From Arctopsyche grandis (Eukaryota > Arthropoda > Insecta > Trichoptera > Hydropsychidae): a stretch of DNA of 64,000 nucleotides. Made by a program: the position numbers and the translations under genes. The stretch covers positions 23,714,839 through 23,778,838 of the forward strand of contig NC_135356.1 in NCBI RefSeq assembly GCF_051622035.1. Reading direction: 5' to 3'. Positions within the stretch are counted from its first letter, which is position 1, and each line of letters starts with the position of its first letter. Positions 1-8,872 of this stretch are shown here, piece after piece. The notes beneath the pieces are model-generated. The model was not told the DNA's origin. It saw only the letters and a list, made by a program, of their open reading frames with translations, and ran no database searches.

Positions 1-98
1 TTCCACACTGTAGATTTCGCGTTAAGCTATTTCCACTGTGTGTTACATCAATAGTGCAATCAAATCATTCGTAGCAAAAGTTTGTATGAGAAGTTGGT

Positions 99-611
99 AT
101 GAGGGATTCAAAAGGAACATCTACAGGTGGAGACAAGGGGGCTGCGACCTCCTTTCGACTAGATAAGTGGGGGTTCGTCATATGGAAGACCAAGCGTGAA
201 GTACGCCCTTGCGAAATGCGGTTTGATCAAGACGGGGGGAGGCCGGGGAGTGAAGCGTGGCATTTGCAGGGGGATGGGGGGATGCTTTCATTCATGATTT
301 GGGCTGAGCACGCTGAATTCGAAAGTCGGGCATTTTTGCAAATGTTCACGTGCGATGGTATTTTGTGGTGGTGTGGGGTGGGGCGGAGGCGTTGGGGGGC
401 GAAGGGGGCGTTCGCTCACCTGTTTGACGGTGCCGTGTTGAAGGCTCATGGTAGTGCGTGCGGGCACGTGGCGCGACGTCAGCAGCGCGCGGCCAAGTGG
501 AGCGCCTCAGTGATGTGTTGGCCCTCCCCTAACAACGTTGAGTACGGCCATGGCCGTGCACTCGATTTTGCCCTCTCACCTGAAAATAAAATGCGTGTAA
601 TGGTTAATTAA
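99..611 (+). CDS. GC-rich 170-codon ORF, unknown, doubtful
   Basis: I do not recognise this protein. The reading frame opens with an ATG and closes with TAA, and it lies in an island (about 110-560) clearly richer in G and C than the AT-rich DNA on both sides. The predicted protein is rich in Trp, Arg, Gly and Ala, with no signal peptide, membrane segment or familiar motif; GGGG and GCG runs in the DNA explain much of its composition. GC-rich DNA lacks stop codons by chance, so the open frame alone is weak evidence. It could be an exon of an upstream gene, a fragment of a mobile element, or noncoding DNA. I favour noncoding or exon remnant. Confidence 0.2.
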   Translation: MRDSKGTSTGGDKGAATSFRLDKWGFVIWKTKREVRPCEMRFDQDGGRPGSEAWHLQGDGGMLSFMIWAEHAEFESRAFLQMFTCDGILWWCGVGRRRWGAKGAFAHLFDGAVLKAHGSACGHVARRQQRAAKWSASVMCWPSPNNVEYGHGRALDFALSPENKMRVMVN

Positions 612-720
612 ACGCGCCTAAAATATTTATTGAATCAATAATATAAAATTAAAAATAAACTTGTAATTTTAATGTCAACATTTGTAGTTTTTAAATTGAT
701 CTAAAATTTTAATGTTAGTT

Positions 721-1923
721 CATATGTACCGGTCTCCCTCACGGGCCCGAATGTGAAACGCCAGAAAACGCAAATATCGCAAGGCAAAGATCACAAATCG
801 AAAGATCAAAAAAGAAGGGTGCATGGTAAACGGTACTATGTATATATTTTATTTTATTTTATTTTATTTTAAAATCAATTAATCAAGCACACTCGTCTAA
901 CAGATTGCTCCAAAGCGATGAGTGTGCTAAAAAGGTTAAGAAGTACAAAAAGAAAAAATACAAGTTAAATAAAAAAATTATATATACAAATACATATACA
1001 AATTAAATAAGGAAAAGATAACTAAATAAAACATGAAATCATAATTAAAAACACTAACTCAACCTTTCTAAGTGGTCGCGACCTCCATAAATTAGGAAGT
1101 GGTGCAGAGATGTCAATGGCACCATCCAGTGAATTTAAGAAACGGAGACCGCGAGGAATGGGAGAATACCTAAATCCCACAGTTCTAGCCAAAGGAGTGT
1201 GAAAAAGGGGACGATGGCGGGTCCATATCACACTCTCTGGAGCATGAAGGCCCAACTCAGCCAGGATAGACGGACAGGAGATACAGCCTCTAAATATGGA
1301 AAACAAGAACTTGATGAGGGCAATATTCCTCCTTTGGTCAAGAGAAGTGTAGCCGACCATACCCATGACGAATTTTGAAGGAAATAAGTATGGGTAAATC
1401 CCATATTGCTCCTTATAAAGCAGTCTGAGAAATCGTCTTTGGACAAGTTCAAGCTTCACAGATAGAGACTTAGTGTAAGGATTCCAGATCATAGAGGCGT
1501 ATTCCAAGATACTCCTAACTAGAGCATTGTACAGCAACCTCAAAACAGCGGGATTATGGTAGTGTCGAGAATTACGAAAGACAAACCCAAGCATTCGTGA
1601 GGCAAAGCAACACACAGAGTCGATATGAACATAGAAATTTAGGTCACTCTGGAATAATATATATGAATGGCATGTGGTGAAATTATCTCTCTTTTTGTCA
1701 TACAGCCTTGTTTAATGTGCGCGCGCAGAATACGGGAGGAAAAACCTGTTCCTCTTGTTCCTGTTGTATCCTGCTCGCGCAAATTAAGTCAGTATTTACC
1801 ATTTACCATGCACCCTTTTTTTGTCTTTTGACTTAAGATCTTTCGATTTTCAATCTTTGCCTTCCAATATTTGCGTTTTCGGGCGTTTCACATTCGGGCC
1901 CGTGAGGTAGACCCCATATGTAC
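721..1923. mobile_element. MULE-like foldback element, copy A
   Basis: Long inverted arms (about 730-840 and 1690-1914) start with the same GGTCTACC/GGTCTCCC ends and share the same interior words (GGGCCCGAATGTGAAACG; GGTGCATGGTAAACGGTA). The element is flanked by a perfect 9-bp direct repeat CATATGTAC at 721-729 and 1915-1923. A 9-bp target duplication with long inverted arms is typical of Mutator-like (MULE) elements, so I infer a non-autonomous MULE. A 5'-truncated LINE (about 850-1650) sits inside it. Other copies lie at 13076-13466, 15459-15737, 18791-19638 and a half copy near 45941-46110. Confidence 0.8.
850..1650 (-). mobile_element. 5'-truncated Jockey-like LINE, 3' end
   Basis: On the minus strand a reading frame runs from the truncation point (about 1650) to a stop at 1022 and encodes the C-terminal part of a non-LTR reverse transcriptase, after the catalytic palm. 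Recognisable words are the helix LRLLYNALVRSILEYASMIW, followed by LVQRRFLRLLY, the usual 'thumb' region of Jockey/I-type elements. The 3' tail at 846-870 is a TAAAA repeat, the normal end of such a retroposon. The fragment lacks endonuclease and catalytic residues and is dead. It interrupts foldback copy A, so it is younger than that element. A second copy of its 3' tail lies at about 63615-63845. Confidence 0.75.
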
Positions 1924-1928
1924 ATATA

Positions 1929-2203
1929 GGTAAATGCAGTGGTGTCACCCCAATTTTGGAACAACGGGTTTCCAATTTTTTTTTCAATAAAATTATTTTG
2001 AAAATATAAATAATATTATACATTTTATTTCGTCCAAGACACTATTACATGAAAGTTCATTAAATTTTCAAGAATTGTATAGTTTTTGACAAAAATTATA
2101 TGAATTTTTGGATTAAATAACGGGTTTCCGGAAACTTTTGATTTTTAACAACGGGTTTCCGGAAACCTGTGGAAACCATTAGGGTGACACCACTGGGTAA
2201 ATG
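1929..2203. mobile_element. hAT MITE, copy 1
   Basis: A 259-bp element (1937-2195) begins CAGTGGTGTCACCC and ends with the inverted GGGTGACACCACTG. It is flanked by a perfect 8-bp direct repeat GGTAAATG (1929-1936 and 2196-2203). CAG...CTG ends with an 8-bp duplication are the hAT signature. The interior is AT-rich with a repeated GGGTTTCCGGAAAC word and has no coding capacity. A second copy in reverse orientation is at 18061-18325. Confidence 0.88.
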
Positions 2204-2371
2204 GGTTACATCCCAAGTGTGAATCGCTCCGAGGATAACCGCCGCTACGAAAATCACCGTACAGAAAGAGTGCCGTGTAGAAAAATGCCTAAATATTACT
2301 CAGTAAATTTTTTTTTACGAGATTTTCGTAGCGGCGGTTGTCCTAGTAGCGATTCACATTTGGGATGTAAT
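2204..2371. repeat. Foldback element (GGTTACATCC ends)
   Basis: About 50-bp arms in inverted orientation: the left arm reads GGTTACATCCCAAGTGTGAA and continues through CCGCCGCTACGAAAAT; the right arm is its reverse complement with a few mismatches (GATTTTCGTAGCGGCGG...). It directly abuts the hAT MITE target duplication. A related right arm is at 18015-18060, where another copy of the same hAT MITE inserted at the element's end. No clear target duplication was found. Confidence 0.7.
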
Positions 2372-2397
2372 CGCCAAACCTGATAAACGGATAAACG

Positions 2398-2456
2398 CAC
2401 AAGTCACTAAAGTCTCGATCACGGAACATCTGGCAGTCGAATTCTCGTTAGTACAA
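2398..2456. repeat. Fragment of GTCACTAAA repeat
   Basis: The words GTCACTAAA, GATCACGGAACATCTGGCA and ATTCTCGTTAGTA here recur at 3130-3255, where they form both arms of an inverted repeat. This looks like one arm of a small interspersed repeat; the family is unknown. Confidence 0.45.
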
Positions 2457-2472
2457 TATTTATACAAAAGTA

Positions 2473-2897
2473 TAGCCAGCAGCATGGCTCGGTGGTTGCG
2501 TTTATGTTTAGCAACGAAAGATTACTGGGTTCAATCCCGTACTAATCTTTAATACTGCTGGTTAGACTTGGATATTTGTGACTCCGAGTCGATCGTTTCT
2601 TATCAGAGTTTGTCAATTTATTTGATTTTGTTGTTGTTGAAACGGTTCCTCAAATTGGCAAAAATCATCCTACCTGCTGTCACAAATATCTGAATTTGAT
2701 TTATGCACAATATGTAAAAATTTATGTACAAGTCTAAATCCATAAATATATCGATGAATTAATTAATTACTTAATAAATTAATTGTTAATTTCGTGTTTT
2801 TCAGCCTCTCGAAGTACAGTGATTTATGTAATAATTTTTTTTTCTAATGTTTGTAATTAATTATCTAGGGAGACGCATTGGGGTCTGCCTGTCTGCC
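2473..2897 (+). mobile_element. tRNA-derived SINE, copy 1
   Basis: The head GCCAGCAGCATGGCTCGG resembles a pol III A box, and a B box GGTTCAATCCC lies at 2528-2538. A body follows with the family words CAGAGTTTGTCAATT, GAAACGGTTCC and the tail GCGCATTGGGGTCTGCCTG. The same order of blocks occurs at 25329-25737 (plus) and, inverted, at 25075-25308 and 63850-64000. The body is non-coding; amplification would depend on a partner LINE. Confidence 0.8.
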
Positions 2898-3129
2898 TGA
2901 AACTAAAATTTGGCGTAGATAGCTTTCGATTGATAGAGTTTCTGGGTGCCAGATGTTTCGTGATTGAGATTTTAGTGACTTGCGCGAGGTCGCTTTTTGA
3001 GGAATAATCACCAAACTGTATATGTATTTGCAAACGGTGACCGTACCTAAACTTTGTACTCTCCTTAAGCGAAGTTTAAAATGCCCATCAAAAATGGTTC
3101 TGTGATTATTGCGCACAAAGTGATCTCGT

Positions 3130-3255
3130 GCACGTCACTAAAATCTGGATCACGGAACATCTGGCACTCAAAAATTCGAGAGAGTTGCCCTCGTCAACTA
3201 TCATACTAACGAGAATTCGTGTTCCAGATATTCCGTATTCGCGATTTTCATGGCA
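3130..3255. repeat. Small inverted repeat, GTCACTAAA family
   Basis: The left arm GATCACGGAACATCTGGCA (about 3148) pairs with GTGTTCCAGATATTCCGTA on the right, and the outer words are also imperfectly inverted. It shares its arm with 2398-2456. The stretch 3256-3375 holds nothing I can name. Confidence 0.45.
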
Positions 3256-3390
3256 ACGATTGTCGTTTGCACTATCACAATGTACGAAATAATCCATTAA
3301 TCGTCAAAAATATTTATATAATACGAATATTTTTTTATGTAAATATCTTAAAATGTATTTTCAATAAGGTGCCCTCATTTCTTCTTCTTG

Positions 3391-4986
3391 TTAATGCCTT
3401 GTCCGCATCCGGACGTTGGCGACCACCTCGTCGATTATTTGAATATATCCGCATCGGTCTTCAGCGGCTCGGAACAGTTCTTCGGCGCTCATATCGGTCC
3501 ACATGCGCATGTTTGGAAGCCAAGATAACTTTTTCCTGCCAATCCATTTTTTTCCTTCTATTTTCCCCATGGTTATCAAACGGATAAATTCGTATTTTGG
3601 ACCCCTTATTATGTGTCCGAGGTACTCCATCTTTCTCCGCTTGATGACAGAAACAAGTTCCCTGCCTCTCCCCATCATGCCGAGGACAGCTTCGTTTGAT
3701 ATCTTTTTGGTCCACGGAATCTTCAGCATACGCCTATAGACCCACATCTCAAAAGCTTCAATGCGGCTGATCATCTTGGTTTTCAGAGTCCACGTCTCAC
3801 ATCCGTGTAGTAATACTGTCCAGACGTAGCTCTTCGCGAATCTCAACCGCGTATGAAGATTGAGATGCTTGTTTGTAAGCGCCGCCTTCATTTTTACAAA
3901 TGCTGTTCTAGCCATCTCGATGCGGATTCTTAGATCTTCATCTGGGTCCATCTCTTCATTCAGCCAGGTACCCAGGTATTTGAATCTTTTTACTCTTTCT
4001 ATCACCTCTCCATCCAAGGTTAGATTCCCGGTGTCTGTTTGCATTCTATCTACTATCATAAATTTTGTCTTCTTTAGATTTATGCGCAGACCTCTTCGAT
4101 TGCTTTCTTGATGTACACGGTCTAGAGATCTTTGCAAGTCTGCTAAATTTTCAGCGACTAGTGCCGTGTCATCAGCATATCTTATATTGGTGATCGTCTC
4201 GCCGCCCACCTTGATGCCCTCCGCCTCTTGGAGAGCATCGTGGAAGATGGATTCGGTGTAGGTGTTAAAAAGAGTAGGTGATAGGATGCATCCTCGCCTG
4301 ACGCCCCGTTCTATAGGAATCTCATCAGTGAATTGATCATCGACACGTACTACTGTAGTCTGATTCCAATAAATATTTCGTAGCAATCTGACATCTCTCT
4401 CATCCAGGCCAATATTTTTTAATGTTTCCATCAGGCGAGCGTGTTGAACACGGTCAAAGGCCTTTTCAAAGTCTATATAGCAGATGTGCACAGGTTTACG
4501 GACTTCTCTGCATCTTTGGAGTAGTGTTTTCATACAGAAAAGGGCCTCTCGGGTACCCAAGCCTTGTCTGAACCCAAACTGCTCTCTGCTAATCGCCTCT
4601 TCACACCGTGAGTAAATTCTGCCCTGTATTATCTTTAGTAGGATCTTCAATGTGTGACTCATTAGGCTAATTATTCTGAAGTCGCTACACGTCCTCGCGT
4701 TACTCTTTTTGGGCAACGGGATAAATATGGATTGTAACCAATCGCTAGGTACTTCGCCTGATAAATATATTTTATTGAAGAGTTTTGTTAGATCTTCTAT
4801 GTTATCGTCGTCCAATAACTTGAGAAATTCGGCAGGAATCAGATCCGGTCCAGTGGCTTTCCGACTCTTTGCTAGTTTTATAGCATGTTCCACTTCGGAT
4901 TTCAATATATATGGTCCCGTTTCTGGATCTTCAATATGCCCTCCGGTTTCTCTATTGTCTTTAAAGAGCAATTTTGTGTACTCGGT
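3391..4986 (-). CDS. RTE LINE reverse transcriptase half of ORF
   Basis: This part lies immediately downstream of the amber codon and in the same frame as the endonuclease; an initiating ATG is absent because it is the second half of one polyprotein. Motifs in order are GPDLIPAEFLKLL, EQFGFRQGLGTREA, CYIDFEKAFDRV (first catalytic Asp), GVRRGCILSPTLFN, IRYADDTALVAE (the catalytic YADD box), LKKTKFMI and FKYLGTWL. The C-terminal thumb ends ELFRAAEDRCGY. All catalytic Asp residues are present and no other stop or frameshift is seen over about 530 codons. With the stop it cannot be made as a fusion unless the amber is read through. Confidence 0.88.
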   Translation of the reverse strand, partial: TEYTKLLFKDNRETGGHIEDPETGPYILKSEVEHAIKLAKSRKATGPDLIPAEFLKLLDDDNIEDLTKLFNKIYLSGEVPSDWLQSIFIPLPKKSNARTCSDFRIISLMSHTLKILLKIIQGRIYSRCEEAISREQFGFRQGLGTREALFCMKTLLQRCREVRKPVHICYIDFEKAFDRVQHARLMETLKNIGLDERDVRLLRNIYWNQTTVVRVDDQFTDEIPIERGVRRGCILSPTLFNTYTESIFHDALQEAEGIKVGGETITNIRYADDTALVAENLADLQRSLDRVHQESNRRGLRINLKKTKFMIVDRMQTDTGNLTLDGEVIERVKRFKYLGTWLNEEMDPDEDLRIRIEMARTAFVKMKAALTNKHLNLHTRLRFAKSYVWTVLLHGCETWTLKTKMISRIEAFEMWVYRRMLKIPWTKKISNEAVLGMMGRGRELVSVIKRRKMEYLGHIIRGPKYEFIRLITMGKIEGKKWIGRKKLSWLPNMRMWTDMSAEELFRAAEDRCGYIQIIDEVVANVRMRTRH

Positions 4987-4989
4987 CTA

Positions 4990-6534
4990 TTCTGATTTCT
5001 TCTCATCCATATTTAAAATGATTTTTCCATTTTTATTCCTAAGGAGTATAAAATCTTTTTTTCTGAATGATCCTGTTGCTTCTTTTAGTTTTTTATGTAC
5101 GTTAAATTCGTCGTGTTTTTCTTGTAATTTTTCAATTTCGTTACATTTATTTTCCATCCATTTTTCTTTGATTTCTTTAATTTTCCTATGAATTTGGCGG
5201 TGAATATTTTTATATTGTGTTGGATTATTATGTTTGTGTTTTCTACGTTCTTCCATTAAATGTATAATTTCATCCGTCATCCAAGGTTGTTTTTTATTAA
5301 TTATTTGATTTGTTTCAAGAAACTTTTTCCCAGATTGGGTCATTGCTGATTTCATACCTTCCCACTTTAAGTTTACATTACTATTTTCTTCAATACATTT
5401 TTGTTTAAAATTTTTATTGAGATCTTTTGTAAATTGTTCGTGGATCGTAAGATTTTTAAGCAGCTCTAAATCCAATTTTGGTTTAGGTTTTGATGCTCTT
5501 AAAATCTTTTTCAGTCTTATCTTCAATTTCCCACAAAGTAGATTATGATCGGATGCCACGTCTGCACCAGGGTAGGTTTTCACCGATTTTATACTATTTT
5601 TAAATCTACTGTTTATCAAAATAATGTCAATTTGGTTTCGCACAATATTATCAGGACAGTCCATTGGGGATTTCCATGTGTATAATCTTCTTTTAGGTAG
5701 CTTAAAGAAAGTATTCAAGATAACATACTGCTCTTCCTGGCAAAACTGAACTAGTCTGTCTCCTCTCTCATTTCTTTCTCCAAGTCCGAAGCGACCAGTT
5801 ATACCCATTGTTTCTTCGTCTCCAACTTTGGCGTTGAAATCTCCCATTATAATGTTAACATCATGTTTTTTCGTATATGTCATCAATTCTTTGATTTGTT
5901 GATAAAATTCTTCAATCTCATTTTCTTCTTTATCGAAAGTGGGGGCATACACTTGTATTATGTTAACATTTATAGGTTTTCCTGCTAATTGTATCATCAT
6001 GACTCGTTCAGATAACGGAATAAAGTTTCTCACACTTTTACTGATGTCGTCTTCCAGAATCACAGCAACACCATTCTTATGAGTGCCGTCAAGCGATCCC
6101 GAGTAGTAAGTCGTATATCCATTGCAATGCATCGTTTTTCCTGCTCCAGGCCATCTAGCTTCGCTTATGCCGAGCATCTGTATTTGGTTTTTTTTCATTT
6201 CTATTTGCAGATTTTCAATTTTACCTGCTTGATACATGGTCCTAACGTTCCATGTACCAATTTTTCGTATGTTCACCACTTTGAGTCCGGGGATTCTTAG
6301 CACCCCTGTCCCATTGAAGGGACGCCGGAGACTCGGGGCCGTGGTTTTAGGTTTTCTCTTCATGGTGGTTATACTAGGGATATGAGAGCACAGTAGTTTT
6401 CCCCAAACCTTCTGCTCCGCAGAATTCAAACCGATTGAGTGGCTGCCACGTCGCTTTGAATCTTCCATCTTTTGACGTTTTAGTATATTGCATATACTTC
6501 CGCCGTGGATGGTACTGACAGAGCTGCTGCCCAC
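4990..6534 (-). CDS. RTE LINE endonuclease half of ORF
   Basis: The upstream 515 codons encode an endonuclease/exonuclease/phosphatase-fold domain that nicks target DNA for target-primed reverse transcription. Visible active-site words in order are IGTWNVRTM (near residue 90), GISEARW (catalytic Glu), MGDFNAKVG (Asp-x-Asn), QIDIILI and the terminal ASDHNLL (Ser-Asp-His). These are the residues expected in an intact APE-like LINE endonuclease. The first codon of the open frame is GTG; an internal ATG about 21 codons in (MEDSKRR) is a more likely start. A linker rich in Lys and Glu follows, ending at an amber codon at 4987-4989. The reverse transcriptase continues in the same frame. Proteins of this type are often annotated 'craniofacial development protein 2-like' in insects. 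Confidence 0.85.
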
Positions 6535-6858
6535 TGCCAGGGAATTTTTTATGGAGTTTCCTTCTCTATGAAAGGTGTTACGGTACCTTTCAAAACCAGG
6601 TTGTGCTTTTGTTAAGCGGCGGCACTTACTCGCCGCTGACCTGAGACCGTCATAGTGTTGTGTGACATTTTATAGAGTGAAACTTACCACGGATTCACTC
6701 ATCACCACTCTTATCTCAGCGCTCCTTGTCCAGGACCACCATGTCGCCATGGCAGTTGACTACAAGAGTCGTTCCCCTATTTGCAACTTGGGGACCTGAG
6801 CGGTTGCATGGAGCTCTGCTCTGAGCTTAGTAATTACTCCGTGCGGACGGACGTGTGT

Positions 6859-7603
6859 TTCCATTTATGATATATTTACATATATTGACATTTTATTCAC
6901 AATCATAATATTTATGAAATTAGTACCAAACAATGACGTTAACGTTGAGTACAAGTATCCAATATATTAAATTATCAACATTAAATAAAATTCACACTCA
7001 ATATAAAATAATCAATTATGAAATAATTCAACATTGAAATATAACCATTCAACACTCAATATTAAATATGAAATAATTCAACGTTAAATATTATCAATAC
7101 TATCATTAATAAATCAATCGACGTTAATAATAAATTATTATCAAAAGAAATGTGATCGAAATCATGTGGGTAATTATGTAAATATGAAAATATTATAAAT
7201 TTAAATTCCATTTGAAAAAAATATGAAATCAAGCATAGGTAATGATTCTGAATATGTACTAACTTGCGAGGCGCCAGAAGAGCTAAATACTCATCGCAGC
7301 ACCTCCTCTTTAGCTCCAATTTAACACAAAATTCTACATACTTATCGGGACAACACACAAACACACGTCCGCACCGAGCTCGCTCAACCCGCGACATTTA
7401 ATCAATTGATAATAAGCAGTTCATTCTAGAATGAAAATTATTTACGCGAATTCCTATATATACCTATATAATAAAAATATAATAACGCTATTTAAAATAA
7501 TAACATTAATCATACATAATTTACCGCCATTAAGCGTCGCTTTACTTGTTTATTTCCAATAGACGTCGTTTTTGGAAAACTATGTATGTATGTATATATG
7601 TAT
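6859..7603. other. AT-rich gap, degenerate simple repeats
   Basis: From 6950 to 7140 the sequence is a degenerate run of AATAATTCAACATTAAAT-like words. A somewhat GC-richer patch at 7265-7400 ends in AACACACGTCCGCACCGAG, partly inverted relative to the 5' edge of the LINE. I see no gene. Confidence 0.5.
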
Positions 7604-7783
7604 CAGTGGCGTGTGGTGAAAATCTCCCCGTTTATGTCGCACAGCCATACTTACGCGTGCGCGTGCAGGATACAACGTGATACGTGACGTCATACCTAGT
7701 CCCAATGTATCCTACTCGGGCACACGTAATTTGGCTGTGCAACAAAAATAGGGAGATTTTTACGGCACGCCAATGATATACAT
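7596..7783. mobile_element. Foldback MITE, hAT-like ends
   Basis: The element at 7604-7775 starts CAGTGGCGTGTGGTG and ends with an imperfect inverted copy (GGCACGCCAATG). Inverted arms of about 65 bp share AAAATCTCCC and GCACAGCCA. Flanks ATATGTAT and ATATACAT are an imperfect (6 of 8) duplication in simple sequence. Its arm is related to the interior of MULE-like copies A and D (words TGGCATGYGGTGAAATTATC), so the families share ancestry or one captured the other. Confidence 0.65.
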
Positions 7784-8755
7784 ACATATATGTACATACA
7801 TATGTATCTGCGCGATGCAAGCTTATCTATAGAAACTTTTATTTTTAGCATATCTTTTTTTTCCAATAAGATTTTGACATTTTTATCTATCATTATAGCG
7901 AAAATTCTCTTTAATGTTATACAAACATTTTTTGATTAAAATCATTTTAATTCTTTGTGATATACTTATATACAATTGAAAGCTAGCCTATAACCTGTCA
8001 AATAAAAAATATAGTATAAAATGACAATTATTAAAAAAAATATTAATAAATTTATAAATAAATCCGGAATTTTTAATATACATATGTATGTATATGTACA
8101 TATATCAAAAAATGTTATAAATTCGAACCCAATTTACGTGAATATTTGTACATATAAATCACTGTTTATAAAATAAAAAATATTTTTTTATTATGGAGAC
8201 GCTAATTTTTGGTACTTGAGAGCCCCCCCCTCCTTCCCTTGTCACAATTGCATTACAGTTTTGACTGACTATTTCTTAGCATTATCTATGAAAATATAAA
8301 TACATTTGTACATATCTATGCGTATTAAATTGATTTCAGTAAAGATGTTGAGACTCATATTGTTATCTATACGAATATACTAAATCAACGAAAACTAAAT
8401 CTTTCCATTGAAATCAAGCAAAAAAATCGTTGCAAAAATTACTTCGTCCTCTTGCTAAAATGTGTTTTGTAAACATATTTTTGTTCAACCAAATTTGATT
8501 AAGATTTCGCATATACATATATGTACATATATATTCCATCGTATTCCATCCTTACATATTTACAAATCTCTAAATGTTTATTGTTAATTCACCTAAAATG
8601 AATAAAATTGTCTAATTCAAATTTTTTAACTGAACATTAATAGTGTTTGTAAAATTTAGGTTTCATAAGAAATTATTGATATAATAAATATGGAAATATC
8701 TTAAATAGCTAGAAACGAAATAAAATAGTTGAAATGAAAACATGATTTATATAAT
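7784..8755. other. AT-rich intergenic DNA
   Basis: No open frame, repeat or RNA gene that I can support. It contains several ATGTACATATGT-type palindromes common across the window. Confidence 0.5.
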
Positions 8756-8760
8756 ATAAA

Positions 8761-8766
8761 TTTATT
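8761..8766 (-). terminator. Candidate poly(A) signal of membrane gene
   Basis: The minus strand reads AATAAA here, about 107 nt past the stop codon at 8873, a normal distance for a short insect 3' UTR. This is inference from position and motif only. Confidence 0.5.
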
Positions 8767-8872
8767 CGCATAAAAATGAATGTCCAAACATGCAAAACTC
8801 AGTATATTTTAATAGTAATAAAAAAAAACTCTTAGACATTCTATAAAAATAAAAATTATACACATCAATCAT

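Larger units (their letters stand above)
3376..6858 (-). mobile_element. Near-full-length RTE-clade LINE
   Basis: The element is on the minus strand, with a GC-richer 5' UTR (about 6535-6858), one long ORF (6534-3391) and a short 3' end finishing in GAA-type repeats near 3376. ORF order is an AP-type endonuclease then a reverse transcriptase with no gag-like ORF, as in RTE/BovB-type LINEs. The ORF is open throughout except for one in-frame stop at 4987-4989. This is the most intact retroelement in the window. I could not define a target-site duplication. Part of the 5' flank (AAACACACGTCCG at about 7355) is inverted relative to the 5' end of the element near 6845. Confidence 0.85.

Noticed and set aside
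2528-2538. tRNA gene suggested by a B box
   Set aside because: No acceptor or anticodon stem pairing around it, and the same body recurs with SINE blocks, so it is a SINE promoter. The same holds for 25380 and 62917.
4709-5191. Plus-strand ORF of 160 codons
   Set aside because: Antisense shadow of the RTE LINE ORF.
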